Assembly (NCBI GenBank): GCA_903897925.1
Contig: CAIUDG010000121.1
Location: 1 to 64,000, forward strand
DNA from: an uncultured beta proteobacterium
GTDB lineage: Bacteria; Pseudomonadota; Gammaproteobacteria; Burkholderiales; Burkholderiaceae_C
Direction: 5' to 3'
DNA length: 64,000 nt
A program made the translations under genes and the position numbers. Below, piece by piece: positions 36,991-46,321 of this stretch (its first letter is position 1; every line of letters starts with the position of its first letter). The notes under the pieces are model-generated. The model had not been told where the DNA came from and searched no databases. It saw nothing but the letters and a program-made list of their open reading frames with translations.

Positions 36991-37737
36991 TCAGCGTCCG
37001 CCAGCGACATCGAGCAGGCTGCCGGTGGTGTAACTGGACTCTTCACCGAGCAGCCAGAGGATGGCCTGGGCCACCTCTGCGGCGCTGCCAGCGCGTTGCA
37101 TCGGCACCCCGGGTCCGAGTTGTGCGGCGCGCTCCGGCTGACCGCCTGAAGCGTGGATTTCGGTGTCGATGATGCCCGGGCGTACCGCATTGACGCGAAT
37201 GCCCTCCTGTGCCACTTCGCGCGCCAGACCGCGTGTGAAGCTGTCAATCGCGCCCTTGCTGGCGGCATAGTCGACATACTGGCCAGGACTGCCGAGCGAG
37301 GCTGCGACACTGGACAGGTTGACGATGCTGCCGCCCGTGCCACCGTAGCTCCGGCTCATGCGCAACACCGCTTCGCGGGCGCAGACCATGCTGCCAATCA
37401 CATTGGTGTTGAACATGCGCTGCAGCCGCGCCACGCTCATGCTGTCAACGCGCGCGGCCTGGTCGACCACGCCAGCGCTGTTGACCAGGGCCTGCAGGCG
37501 GCCGAGTTTGGCGTCAATCCGGGCAAACATGGCCAGCACCTGCGCCTCCTGCGCCACATCGGCCTGCACCGCCATCGCCACGCCACCGCTGGCACGGATG
37601 CGGCGCACGATGTCGTCCGCAGCGAGGGAGTTGCTGTGGTAATTGACGGCCACGGCGTAACCACGCTGCGCCGCCAGCAGGGCGGTGGCGGCGCCAATGC
37701 CGCGCGAGGCACCGGTAATCAGGGCAACTGGCTTCAT
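36991..37737 (-). CDS. Short-chain dehydrogenase/reductase
   Basis: The product has 248 residues. Motifs are the NAD(P)-binding TGASRGIGAATALL, NSAGV (NAG motif), the catalytic Ser in IVNLSSVAAS, Tyr-x3-Lys in YVDYAASKGA and the PG motif VRPGIIDTEIHA. NADP preference is suggested by the Arg after TGAS. Its substrate is unknown; FabG-like proteins of this type vary widely. It is divergent from the MgtC-like gene across 61 bases holding palindromes. Confidence 0.88.
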   Translation of the reverse strand: MKPVALITGASRGIGAATALLAAQRGYAVAVNYHSNSLAADDIVRRIRASGGVAMAVQADVAQEAQVLAMFARIDAKLGRLQALVNSAGVVDQAARVDSMSVARLQRMFNTNVIGSMVCAREAVLRMSRSYGGTGGSIVNLSSVAASLGSPGQYVDYAASKGAIDSFTRGLAREVAQEGIRVNAVRPGIIDTEIHASGGQPERAAQLGPGVPMQRAGSAAEVAQAILWLLGEESSYTTGSLLDVAGGR

Positions 37738-37761
37738 GGGGGATGTTGGGTGGTGATGACC

Positions 37762-37799
37762 CCGCAATTTTGCGGCAAATTTGCGGTATCGTTACCGCA
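37762..37799. promoter_or_regulatory. Tandem palindromes between divergent SDR and mgtC-like genes
   Basis: Four half-sites alternate: CCGCA (37762-37766), TGCGG (37771-37775), TGCGG (37782-37786) and CCGCA (37795-37799). The right pair extends to TGCGGTA-TCGT-TACCGCA (37782-37799) and ends on the A of the MgtC start codon. GCAAATTTGC (37775-37784 region) is itself palindromic. Two operator dyads, or an RNA hairpin covering the start codon, are inferred. Confidence 0.5.
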
Positions 37800-38545
37800 T
37801 GATGACAGCTGAAACCTTTGAAGCCTATTGGTCACTGCCGGTGTTGCAGGCCAATTTTTTTGTTTGCCTGCATTTGCTTGGCGCGCTGGTGCTTGGCTTG
37901 CTGGTCGGCTACGAGCGTTCCTACCACGGGCGCGCCGCCGGTATGCGCACCTACGGTTTGCTGTGCATGGCGACGGCGGCGCTTACCGTGATGGGTGCCT
38001 ATTCCCACTTCTGGTATGGCGGCAACGCCGGCGGCGCCTTCGCTGCGGCCGACGTGTCGCGCGTGATGCAGGGCATTCTGACGGGCGTCGGCTTCCTTTG
38101 TGCGGGTGTCATCATGAAGGAAGGTTTCAGCATCAGCGGGCTGACCACCGCCGCTTCGCTGTGGGCGGCTGCGGTGATTGGCGTGCTGGTTGGCGTTGGC
38201 ATGTACGCGGCGGCCATGGCGCTGGCAGTACTGTGCACGGTGTGCATGGTGTGGATGTCGCAACTGGAGTCGCGCCTGCCATCGCGTCCGGGTGTGGCGG
38301 TGATGCTGCGTTTCGCCTCCGGGGTAATGCCGCAGGAAGTCGAGTTGATGGCGTTTGCCCGGGCCCGGGGTTATGCAATTGCCAACGCCACCATCACGGT
38401 GGCGCTGCGCTCCGAGATTTGTACCTGGAACTTCATTGCGATTGAAGACAACCACAAACTAGCCAAGTCGCTGTCGGCGTTTGGCGCGGCCTGGAAAACT
38501 TTTCCTGGCGTGCAGGACTTTGAGCTGGGCTACGCCCGCAACTGA
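37799..38545 (+). CDS. MgtC/SapB-family inner-membrane protein
   Basis: The product has 248 residues from the ATG at 37799 (a second ATG follows at once). The MgtC signature is visible in LVGYERSYHGRAAGMRTYGL and TGVGFLCAGVIMKEG, with four to five membrane segments, then a soluble ACT-like C-terminal domain. Family members affect Mg2+ limitation, F-ATPase or phosphate transport in other bacteria. No magnesium transporter is adjacent. A hairpin reaches the start codon. Confidence 0.85.
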   Translation: MMTAETFEAYWSLPVLQANFFVCLHLLGALVLGLLVGYERSYHGRAAGMRTYGLLCMATAALTVMGAYSHFWYGGNAGGAFAAADVSRVMQGILTGVGFLCAGVIMKEGFSISGLTTAASLWAAAVIGVLVGVGMYAAAMALAVLCTVCMVWMSQLESRLPSRPGVAVMLRFASGVMPQEVELMAFARARGYAIANATITVALRSEICTWNFIAIEDNHKLAKSLSAFGAAWKTFPGVQDFELGYARN

Positions 38546-38566
38546 CAGCCTGCGGCGCTGCCGCGC

Positions 38567-39283
38567 TCAGTGGGCGCAACCATGGGCGCGCACAAAAGCC
38601 TGCATATGAAAAGCCGCATGCGCCTCCTGGTACCGGAATTCCTGGCCCACCGGACAGGCGCGTCGTGCCAGGCAGCCACCCTGCATGCAGGGCTGCCCGG
38701 CGGCGGTTTGCAAATGCGCCGCGCAGCGGGCATGCGCATAGTTTTCGCCATCAAAAGCGCTCACCGGGCAGGCCTGCAGGCAGGCCTGGCTGGCGCAACT
38801 GGCGCAGATGCTGGGGCTGGCTGCATCCACCTCCGCGCTGGCGCAGGCCGGGCTGAGCCGACCCAGGCGGTCGAGCGCCGCTGCCGGCAGGGCCAGCGCA
38901 AAACGGTAGGCGTGCCACAGTCCGTAACGTGGGTGGATGCGCAGCATCAGTGGGCTGCCTTGGGTGGCTTCGGCGCGGTCGGCCCACTGCTGAAACGGAT
39001 GGTAAGGCGGCCCGTCAAAAGGGAACAGGGCGCGCGCGCCATAGCGCTGCGCCAGCGGCTCGGCAATGCTGCGGCTCCAGCGGTCCAGCGGGTTGGCCAG
39101 GCCATCGTGGAAAAATACCGAGTCGCGGAAGTGTGGCCAAAAGGTCGATCCAACAATTCCGACCAGGCCTAGCAACACCGCCGGCTGCTGGTCCGGCAAT
39201 GCCGGCAGTGCGTCGGTGGCGCGGGCGGGGCAGGCGCCGCGCCATTGCAAACCATGGGCGTGCAGATCGTCAAATAGGTCCAT
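38567..39283 (-). CDS. Ferredoxin-like iron-sulfur protein
   Basis: The product has 238 residues. The N-terminal part (VGIVGSTFWPHF, HPFQQWADRAE) is conserved-looking but unknown to me. The C-terminal part has a CxxCxxxCxxxCP motif (CASCASQACLQACPVSAF), then further cysteines (MQGGCLARRACPVG) that could ligate a second 4Fe-4S cluster. It resembles the ferredoxin part of QueG-type reductases but lacks the corrinoid-binding N-terminus. A redox role is inferred. Confidence 0.65.
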   Translation of the reverse strand: MDLFDDLHAHGLQWRGACPARATDALPALPDQQPAVLLGLVGIVGSTFWPHFRDSVFFHDGLANPLDRWSRSIAEPLAQRYGARALFPFDGPPYHPFQQWADRAEATQGSPLMLRIHPRYGLWHAYRFALALPAAALDRLGRLSPACASAEVDAASPSICASCASQACLQACPVSAFDGENYAHARCAAHLQTAAGQPCMQGGCLARRACPVGQEFRYQEAHAAFHMQAFVRAHGCAH

Positions 39284-39407
39284 CGCCGAACTTTAACCGG
39301 CGCGCGGCGTGAAGCAGGCGTCTTCGCTGACAAAATAGCGGCTGCGCAGCGCCAGGCAAAATCCTGCTGTCGCTGACGCATCTGTTATCCACTGGAGTTC
39401 GTACCGC

Positions 39408-40283
39408 ATGACCGTCCCGCTTGAAGGAAAGCCCCATTACATTTTGAACGCCTCGTGCGCCAGCCGGCTCGGCACGGTGGCGCGTTTGAGCGGCTTTCTG
39501 GCACAGAACAAGTGCTACATCACCGAAATGCAGCAGTTCGATGACCTGATTACGGACCGTTTCTTTACCCGCGTCGGCTTTTATGGCGACGCCCAGGGCA
39601 CGCCGGCCTTGCCACAGCTGCGCGCCCTGTTCGCCCAGGTGGCCGAGATCGAGGACATGGAGTGGTCGATCTTCGAGGCCGACAAGAAGGCCCGCGTGTT
39701 GATCATGGTGTCCAAGTTTGACCACTGCCTGGTTGACTTGCTGTACCGCAACCGGACCGGTGAACTGAAGATGGAAATTACGGCGGTGGTGTCCAACCAT
39801 CCGGACTTGCGTGCGCTGGTCGAAGCCCAGGGTCTGCGCTACATCCATTTGCCGGTGACCCCGGCGACCAAGGCCGAGGCCGAAAACCAGTTAATGCAAA
39901 TTGTTGCGGAAACCCAGAGTGAGCTGGTGGTGCTGGCCCGCTACATGCAAGTGTTGTCCGACGATTTGTGCCGCCGTCTGCGCGGCCAGGCGATCAACAT
40001 TCACCATTCATTCCTGCCTGGATTCAAGGGTGCCAAGCCCTACCACCAGGCCTACGAACGCGGCGTCAAACTGACCGGCGCCACCGCCCACTATGTAACG
40101 GCTGACCTTGACGAAGGCCCCATCATTGAACAGGTGGTGCAGCGGGTGGACCACAGCTACACGCCAGAAAAGCTGGCCGCTGCCGGGCGCGATTCGGAAT
40201 GCCGGGCGCTGGCCACGGCGGTGCGCCTGCATGTGGAGCACCGGGTATTTCTGAACGGTGCCAAAACCGTGATTTTCAGCTGA
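39408..40283 (+). CDS. purU: Formyltetrahydrofolate deformylase
   Basis: It hydrolyses 10-formyl-THF to THF and formate, balancing one-carbon pools. The product has 291 residues: an N-terminal ACT domain (ILNASCASRLGTVARLSGFL) and a formyltransferase fold with the active site NIHHSFLPGFKGAKPYHQA and Asp in TADLDEGPIIEQ. It stands alone, convergent with smg. Confidence 0.95.
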   Translation: MTVPLEGKPHYILNASCASRLGTVARLSGFLAQNKCYITEMQQFDDLITDRFFTRVGFYGDAQGTPALPQLRALFAQVAEIEDMEWSIFEADKKARVLIMVSKFDHCLVDLLYRNRTGELKMEITAVVSNHPDLRALVEAQGLRYIHLPVTPATKAEAENQLMQIVAETQSELVVLARYMQVLSDDLCRRLRGQAINIHHSFLPGFKGAKPYHQAYERGVKLTGATAHYVTADLDEGPIIEQVVQRVDHSYTPEKLAAAGRDSECRALATAVRLHVEHRVFLNGAKTVIFS

Positions 40284-40304
40284 GCGGCGCGGCGCCGGAA
40301 GGGC

Positions 40305-40772
40305 TCAGTGGGCGATGCGCTCCTGGGCGTCTTCGCACAGTTCGTCCAGCACCAGGGCATCGGGCTCCTGGCCAAAGCGCCAGTAGACCATCAGCACAAT
40401 CAGCTTCAGATCTTCCAGCGCGATCGGTCCGCCGGGGGCGGCCATGGCACGGTCAATGATGACTTCGCGGATGTCCGGCGGCAGCAGCCCGGCGCCGTCC
40501 ATGAAGCTCAGGAAGCCGATCGCCCGCGTGCCCAGGTGCGCCTGTTCATGGCGTGGATAGACGCGCATGCTGTTGGGCTGCGGCTGTATCAGCCACGGAC
40601 TGGGCCGGGCTGGCTGTGCCGCAGAATCCAGCCCCTGCAGCCAGGTCAGGGCGTCATCGATTTCGTCGGCGGCGAAGCCCACAGAACTGAGTCTGCGTTC
40701 CAGCAGATCGGTTTCGGGATAGGCCGGGCCGGCGTCATAGTTCTGGTAAACAAATGCGAGCACTTCAAACAT
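40305..40772 (-). CDS. smg: Smg protein (DUF494)
   Basis: The product has 155 acidic residues starting MFEVLAFVYQNY, characteristic of the Smg family found beside dprA. It contains REVIIDRAMA and ends with LDELCEDAQERIAH. The molecular function is unknown. It follows dprA on the same strand; topA, its frequent neighbour, is not here. Confidence 0.92.
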   Translation of the reverse strand: MFEVLAFVYQNYDAGPAYPETDLLERRLSSVGFAADEIDDALTWLQGLDSAAQPARPSPWLIQPQPNSMRVYPRHEQAHLGTRAIGFLSFMDGAGLLPPDIREVIIDRAMAAPGGPIALEDLKLIVLMVYWRFGQEPDALVLDELCEDAQERIAH

Positions 40773-40839
40773 GAAGGCAATATATCCGAGAAAAACTGCC
40801 AGGGCGCAGAGCGCCGGACTTCCCCCCCTTTTCTGGCGT

Positions 40840-41976
40840 TCAGGCCTGGCACAGGCGCTGGAACAGTCCGCCTGGCAGGCGTTCGACCTGGCCCAGCAGT
40901 TCCAGTTCCATCAGTCCGGCCTGCAAACGCGCGGTGTCCATGCCGGTACGTGCCTGCAGGGCGTCCAGGTGGCAGGGCGCGAATCCGAGCGCTTGCAACA
41001 AGGCGGATTCCGGCGCGACCGGCGACTGGGGGGCCACAGAGGCGCTGGGACGCGGTACCGGACAGTGCAGTTCTTCCAGCACGTCTTGGGCGCATTCGAC
41101 CAGTTTCGCCCCTTGCTTGATCAGGGCATGGCAGCCGCGTGACTGCACGCTATGAATGGAGCCGGGAATGGCCAGCACTTCCCGGCCCTGCTCTACGGCA
41201 AGGCGGGCGGTGATCAGCGAGCCGGACTGCAGCGTGGCTTCCACGACCAGGGTGCCGCGTGCCAGACCGGAAATGATGCGATTGCGTTGCGGGAAGTGCG
41301 CCGGCAGCGCCGGCGTGCCGAGCGGGTATTCACTGAGCAGCACGCCGCGCTGGGCGATGCGGCGTGCCAGCAACTGGTGCTGGCGCGGGTAGACGCGGTC
41401 CAGGCCGGTGCCGACGACGGCCAGCGTGGGCAAGCCGCTGGCCTGGGCGCTGTCCAGCGCGCCGGCGTGGGCGGCACCGTCAATGCCCAAGGCCAGGCCG
41501 GACACGATGCACAAGCCGGCGTCGGCCAGGGCCAATGCAAACTGGCGTGCATTTGCGGCGCCTTGGGCGCTGGGGTTGCGGCTGCCAACGATGGCCAGGC
41601 AGACCGCATCGGCGCGGTTGAGCCAGTTGTCCGACCAGGCGTGGGCGGTACCGACGCCATAGAGCAAAGGCGGCGGATCGGCAGTCTGCAACAGGGCCTG
41701 GGGATACAGGGCAGAGCCCAGCGCGATCACTTGGCGTTGGTCGGGCTGTTCGCGCAGCCAGGACCAGGTACTGTCCAGCGCTGTCTGAAAGTTGGCCGGC
41801 AGGTCCAGCACCTGCTGTGGCGCCAGCCCGGGCAACGCCGCTTGTATGGCGGCGCGGGGTTGCCGGAAGATGGTGTCCGGTGTGCCGAAGGCGGTGAGCA
41901 GTTTGCGCGCACCTGCGTTACCAACCCCGGGGCAGAGCTGTAAACGCAACCAGGCGGCGAGTTCATCTTTATCCAT
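40840..41976 (-). CDS. dprA: DNA processing protein DprA/Smf
   Basis: It loads RecA on incoming single-stranded DNA during natural transformation. The product has 378 residues: an N-terminal SAM-like domain (LQLCPGVGNAGARKLL), a Rossmann fold (AIVGSRNPSAQG, VSGLALGIDGAAHAGAL, VVGTGLDRVYPRQH, EYPLGTPALPAHFPQRNRII) and a C-terminal winged helix (QARTGMDTARLQAGLMELEL). It lies between the LysM gene and smg, the usual betaproteobacterial order. Confidence 0.95.
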   Translation of the reverse strand: MDKDELAAWLRLQLCPGVGNAGARKLLTAFGTPDTIFRQPRAAIQAALPGLAPQQVLDLPANFQTALDSTWSWLREQPDQRQVIALGSALYPQALLQTADPPPLLYGVGTAHAWSDNWLNRADAVCLAIVGSRNPSAQGAANARQFALALADAGLCIVSGLALGIDGAAHAGALDSAQASGLPTLAVVGTGLDRVYPRQHQLLARRIAQRGVLLSEYPLGTPALPAHFPQRNRIISGLARGTLVVEATLQSGSLITARLAVEQGREVLAIPGSIHSVQSRGCHALIKQGAKLVECAQDVLEELHCPVPRPSASVAPQSPVAPESALLQALGFAPCHLDALQARTGMDTARLQAGLMELELLGQVERLPGGLFQRLCQA

Positions 41977-42042
41977 CGGCGCATTCTGCCGCAGCCAAGC
42001 CCGTGCTGCGGTGGCGCATTGGCTGCGCTGAACCGAAGCCGC

Positions 42043-43281
42043 TTAACGCGGGGATACCAGGCGGTCGCCGACCCGGACGGTGTCGGTGATTCCCAGGATC
42101 AGGCCGTAGGACAGGTGCTCAAAGGTGCGGAACACCATCAGCAAGCCGACGCGTTCGTTCGGCATTTTGAGGTTGGAGCGCTCGTCGTCTTCGCCGTCGA
42201 CCATGGTTGCGCCGTTTTTCAGAATGGCCAGCACGGTGCCCGGATCAATACCATCGAGCTTGCCGCCGGTGATGGTTACCACCTGGTTCTGCGAGGCGTT
42301 CGCCACTGCGGAGCCATAGACCGAGACAATGCGGCTTTCGGTGGGCGCGGCCGGTGCATGCGGCGTATAGGTTTGCAGTTGCAGCGGAGGCTCGGGCATG
42401 AGCCGGTCGCCTACGCTGATTTCCTGTTTGACGCTGATGATGTCGATGGTTGCGGGGGTGACTGTCGTGCTGACCTTGCCGTCGGCGTCGGTAGTGTCAT
42501 TGCGGCGTTCGCTGCGCACCAGCAAGGCCTTGCCCTTGTAGGCGGTTTCGTAGCCCAGGATGGCACCGCTGTCCGGATGCTTCAGCGCGGTGGCATTGCC
42601 CAGCACGCGGTATATTTTTTCTTTCGGCTGGTCGTCCAGCAGCGGCGCGTCTTGCGGGCCGCGCGCATAGGCGCGGTCGCCACTGGAGAGCACCACCCGA
42701 CCTTCCTGGGTGGACACAATGCGTGGGGATTTGGCGAATTCGGTGGCATCGACAATTAACGGCTCGACCAGAAAGGCTTCGATGTAGCTGGATTCCAGTG
42801 TTGGCAGCGTGTCGTCGGACAGCTTTTCATAACGTGTATTGGGCGACAGGCGCACGGTTCTCAGTTCGTCGCTGCCGTCGGAGGCGCTGCCGCTGCCGCC
42901 GCTGCTGCCGTCCTGCACGCGCAGGCTGGCGCCGCTGGCGCTGCGCTCAAGGACCAGAATCTGCCCCGGACGGATGCGGTGCGGGTTGCTGATGTCGTTG
43001 CGGTTCATGCCCCAGAGCTCGGGCCAGCGCCACGGACTTTTCAGGTACAGGGTGGAAATGCGCCACAGCGTGTCGCCCGATTTGACGGTGTAGCGGTCCG
43101 GCGCGTTGTCTGCCAGCTCGGACAGCGCCACGCCTTTTTGCGCAACACTGTTGGCGGTTGCTTGCTGGGCAGCAGTTACGGGATAATTCTGGGCCCACGC
43201 AGGGCTTAGCAAAAACGCCGCGCCCAGCGTGCTGAAAGCGGCCAGCGCCAGTTTGGATTTCGCCGTCAGATGTGTCGTCAT
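42043..43281 (-). CDS. LysM-domain periplasmic protein
   Basis: The product has 412 residues from the ATG at 43281. A signal peptide (LAAFSTLGAAFLLSPAWA) is followed by a LysM domain (YTVKSGDTLWRISTLYLKSP to NPHRIRPGQILVL) that binds peptidoglycan. The remaining 300 residues are beta-rich and unannotated. Proteins of this kind commonly precede dprA in Burkholderiales. It is divergent from def. Confidence 0.9.
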   Translation of the reverse strand: MTTHLTAKSKLALAAFSTLGAAFLLSPAWAQNYPVTAAQQATANSVAQKGVALSELADNAPDRYTVKSGDTLWRISTLYLKSPWRWPELWGMNRNDISNPHRIRPGQILVLERSASGASLRVQDGSSGGSGSASDGSDELRTVRLSPNTRYEKLSDDTLPTLESSYIEAFLVEPLIVDATEFAKSPRIVSTQEGRVVLSSGDRAYARGPQDAPLLDDQPKEKIYRVLGNATALKHPDSGAILGYETAYKGKALLVRSERRNDTTDADGKVSTTVTPATIDIISVKQEISVGDRLMPEPPLQLQTYTPHAPAAPTESRIVSVYGSAVANASQNQVVTITGGKLDGIDPGTVLAILKNGATMVDGEDDERSNLKMPNERVGLLMVFRTFEHLSYGLILGITDTVRVGDRLVSPR

Positions 43282-43424
43282 ATGGTGCTGGTACCCCGCG
43301 ATGGAACTTGATAGTTTACGCACGATTTTGCGCTCAAGCCCTTGATTCGGCAACGAAATTGAGGACCAGAAATTACCGCCATGGACAAAAGTGGCGAAAA
43401 TAGCGACATCTTTTACGCAATCCC

Positions 43425-43934
43425 ATGGCCTTACTTCCTATTCTTTGTTATCCCGACCCCAAGTTAAACAAGCGCGCCAAACCGGTGGCTGAGGTCGATG
43501 CCCGCATCCAGCAATTGATTTCCGACATGCTGGAAACCATGTACGAGGCCAAGGGCATTGGCCTGGCTGCGACCCAGGTCGATGTGCATGAACGGCTGAT
43601 TGTGATCGACATTTCCGAAGAGCGCGATCAGCCCATGGTGCTGATCAATCCTGAGCTGGTCTGGCACAGCGAAACCCGCCATATCAATGAAGAGGGCTGC
43701 CTCTCGGTGCCGGGTATTTATGACGGTGTCGAGCGTTTTGATGCGGTGCATGTGTCGGCCCTGGACGAACACGGCCAGCGCCGCACCATTGAGGCCACTG
43801 AGCTGCTGGCGGTGTGCGTGCAGCACGAGATGGACCATTTGCTGGGCAAGGTGTTTGTCGAGTACCTGTCGCCGCTCAAGCGCAATCGCATCAAGACCAA
43901 AATGATCAAGGCCCAGCGCGAGGAGTCGCGTTGA
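43425..43934 (+). CDS. def: Peptide deformylase
   Basis: It removes the N-formyl group from nascent proteins. The product has 169 residues with all three motifs: [15 protein letters not shown] (metal Cys) and QHEMDHL (metal His pair and catalytic Glu). The stop overlaps the fmt start. Confidence 0.97.
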   Translation: MALLPILCYPDPKLNKRAKPVAEVDARIQQLISDMLETMYEAKGIGLAATQVDVHERLIVIDISEERDQPMVLINPELVWHSETRHINEEGCLSVPGIYDGVERFDAVHVSALDEHGQRRTIEATELLAVCVQHEMDHLLGKVFVEYLSPLKRNRIKTKMIKAQREESR

Positions 43935-44962
43935 ACACCGCGCTGGCGCGGCCCTTGCGGGTGATCTTTGCCGGCACGCCCGAGTTCGCCCGGGTGGCGC
44001 TGGAGCACATTCATGGCGCCGGGCACAGCATCGTGCTGGTGCTGACACAGCCGGACCGGCCGGCTGGCCGGGGCATGAAGTTGCAGGCGTCTGCCGTCAA
44101 GCAATATGCCCTGGCACACGCCATGCCGGTGGCGCAGCCACGCAGCCTGCGCCTGGATGGCAAATTTCCGGATGATGCGGCGCAGGCGCGCGCCGCCATT
44201 GCGGCGGCCCAGGCCGACGTGATGGTGGTGGCCGCCTATGGCCTGATCTTGCCGCAATGGGTGCTGGACGACATGGCAGTGGCGCCGCGCCTGGGGTGCC
44301 TGAATATCCATGGCTCGGTGTTGCCGCGCTGGCGCGGTGCTGCGCCGATTCACCGCGCCATAGAGGCTGGTGACAGCGTCACCGGCGTCACCATCATGCA
44401 GATGGATGCCGGGCTGGATACCGGCGCCATGCTGCTGGTGGAGTCCCTGCCTATAGAAGACAGTGACACCACGGCCAGCCTGCACGACAAGGTGGCGGCA
44501 CTCGGCGCCGACATGATGGTGCGGGTGCTGGCGCAGGGCGCAGGTGCCGGTTTGCCAGCACGCGCACAGGACAGTAGTGGTGTGAGTTACGCGCACAAGA
44601 TAGAAAAGCACGAAGCCGCGATTGACTGGCGCCAGGACGCGCAGGCCATTTGCCGCCGGGTGCGCGCTTTCAATCCATTTCCCGGTGCCAGCCTGCAATT
44701 GCAAGGCGAAAGCATCAAGGTCTGGCGCGCCGAGCCGGCCGCTGCCGCGCTGGTGCGGCCGGGCGCGCAGCCTGGCCAGGTGCTGGCGCTGGGCGCGCAA
44801 GGCATCGTGGTGGCCTGCGCGCAGGGCGCTGTGGTGCTGACCGAGCTGCAGCGCGCCGGTGCCAAGCGCCTGCCGGTGGCAGATTTCCTGCGTGGCGTCG
44901 AGTGGCAGCCAGGCATGCAGCTGGATGTTGCGGCGCCTGCGCAAACAGCGCCAGCCGCTTGA
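43931..44962 (+). CDS. fmt: Methionyl-tRNA formyltransferase
   Basis: It formylates initiator Met-tRNA using 10-formyl-THF. The TTG at 43931 overlaps the def stop (TTGA) and gives 343 residues starting just before [10 protein letters not shown]. The active site is [19 protein letters not shown] with Asp in MDAGLDTG. The C-terminal tRNA-binding domain is present. Coupling with def matches their linked roles. Confidence 0.95.
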   Translation: MNTALARPLRVIFAGTPEFARVALEHIHGAGHSIVLVLTQPDRPAGRGMKLQASAVKQYALAHAMPVAQPRSLRLDGKFPDDAAQARAAIAAAQADVMVVAAYGLILPQWVLDDMAVAPRLGCLNIHGSVLPRWRGAAPIHRAIEAGDSVTGVTIMQMDAGLDTGAMLLVESLPIEDSDTTASLHDKVAALGADMMVRVLAQGAGAGLPARAQDSSGVSYAHKIEKHEAAIDWRQDAQAICRRVRAFNPFPGASLQLQGESIKVWRAEPAAAALVRPGAQPGQVLALGAQGIVVACAQGAVVLTELQRAGAKRLPVADFLRGVEWQPGMQLDVAAPAQTAPAA

Positions 44963-44968
44963 ACTTGC

Positions 44969-44985
44969 GCGCCTGCGGCGCTTTT
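44969..44985 (+). terminator. Short terminator-like hairpin after fmt
   Basis: GCGCC (44969-44973) and GGCGC (44977-44981) form a 5-bp stem with a TGC loop, followed by TTTT. It lies seven bases after the fmt stop and 35 before pgk. The stem is short, so it may be weak. Confidence 0.35.
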
Positions 44986-45019
44986 ACAATCGGGTCTACT
45001 TTTATCAACAGGCAAGACC

Positions 45020-46213
45020 ATGAACGTTATTCGCTTTTCGGATTTGTGCGCCCAGGGCAAGGTGGCTGGCAAACGTGTGTTTATTCGTGCTGACCTGAAT
45101 GTGCCGCAGGATGACGCTGGAAATATTACGGAAGACACGCGCATTCGCGCCAGCATTCCCTGCATCGAGATGGCTTTGCAGGCCGGCGCCGCCGTGATGG
45201 TGACTTCGCACCTGGGGCGTCCGACCGAAGGCGCCTTTACGGCGGAGGATTCACTGGCGCCGGTGGCCCGGCGCATGGCCGAGCTGATGGGCCGGGACGT
45301 ACCGCTGCAGGCCGACTGGGTCGACGGCGTGAGTCTGCCGGCCGGCCAGTTGGTGTTGCTGGAAAACTGCCGCGTCAACAAGGGCGAGAAGAAGTGCGAT
45401 GAGGCGCTGTCGCGCAAGATGGCCGCGTTGTGCGACATTTTCGTGCATGACGCCTTTGGCACTGCCCACCGCGCCGAAGCCAGCACCTATGGCATTGCGC
45501 AGTTTGCGCCGGTGGCCTGTGCCGGTCCGCTGCTGGCGGCTGAAATGGACGCTATTTCCAAGGCCTTGCTGGCGCCGCGTCGCCCGCTGGTGGCGATTGT
45601 GGCGGGCTCCAAGGTGTCAACCAAGCTGACCATCCTCAAGAGCCTGGCCAACAATGTCGACCAGCTGATTGTCGGTGGCGGCATTGCCAATACCTTCATG
45701 CTGGCCGCCGGTTTGAAGATCGGCAAGAGCCTGGCGGAGCCGGATCTGCTGGCCGAAGCCTCTGCCGTGATTGAGGCCATGCGCGCACGCGGTGCGGCGG
45801 TGCCGATCCCGGTCGATGTGGTAACGGCCAAAAGCTTCTCCGCCGACGCCGTGGCGACCACCAAGGCGGCCACCGAGGTGGAAGACGATGACCTGATTCT
45901 GGACATCGGTCCGCAGACTGCGCTGACCCTGGCAAACCAGTTGAAGGCGGCCGGCACCATTGTCTGGAACGGCCCGGTCGGGGTGTTCGAATTTGCTGCA
46001 TTTGAAGGCGGTACCAAGGCCATTGCGCAGGCGATTGCCGAGTCCAGTGCGTTTTCGATTGCTGGCGGCGGTGACACGCTGGCGGCGATTGCCAAGTACG
46101 GGATCGAGAAACAGGTCGGCTATATCTCGACCGGTGGTGGCGCTTTCCTGGAGGTGTTGGAAGGCAAAACCCTGCCCGCCTTCGAGGTCTTGCAGCGCCG
46201 CGCCAGCGCCTAG
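45020..46213 (+). CDS. pgk: Phosphoglycerate kinase
   Basis: It transfers phosphate between 1,3-bisphosphoglycerate and ADP in glycolysis. The product has 397 residues. Motifs are [50 protein letters not shown] and the nucleotide loop [15 protein letters not shown]. It is separated from pyk and fba by the signalling island. Confidence 0.97.
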   Translation: MNVIRFSDLCAQGKVAGKRVFIRADLNVPQDDAGNITEDTRIRASIPCIEMALQAGAAVMVTSHLGRPTEGAFTAEDSLAPVARRMAELMGRDVPLQADWVDGVSLPAGQLVLLENCRVNKGEKKCDEALSRKMAALCDIFVHDAFGTAHRAEASTYGIAQFAPVACAGPLLAAEMDAISKALLAPRRPLVAIVAGSKVSTKLTILKSLANNVDQLIVGGGIANTFMLAAGLKIGKSLAEPDLLAEASAVIEAMRARGAAVPIPVDVVTAKSFSADAVATTKAATEVEDDDLILDIGPQTALTLANQLKAAGTIVWNGPVGVFEFAAFEGGTKAIAQAIAESSAFSIAGGGDTLAAIAKYGIEKQVGYISTGGGAFLEVLEGKTLPAFEVLQRRASA

Positions 46214-46270
46214 GGGTAGGCGGGGGCCAGGCGGGACTTCCGGCGAAGCATCCTTGCGGCAGGCGCAACA

Positions 46271-46288
46271 AATGATGCAAATGATGCA
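46271..46288 (+). repeat. Two 9-bp direct repeats upstream of the che operon
   Basis: AATGATGCA occurs twice in tandem (46271-46279 and 46280-46288), 33 bases before the first che gene. It is followed by an AT-rich stretch (TAATTTAATT). A regulator site or part of the operon promoter is possible; I see no sigma-28 consensus. Confidence 0.4.
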
Positions 46289-46321
46289 AGTAATTTAATT
46301 TGTCGTCTATTTGGCGCTACC

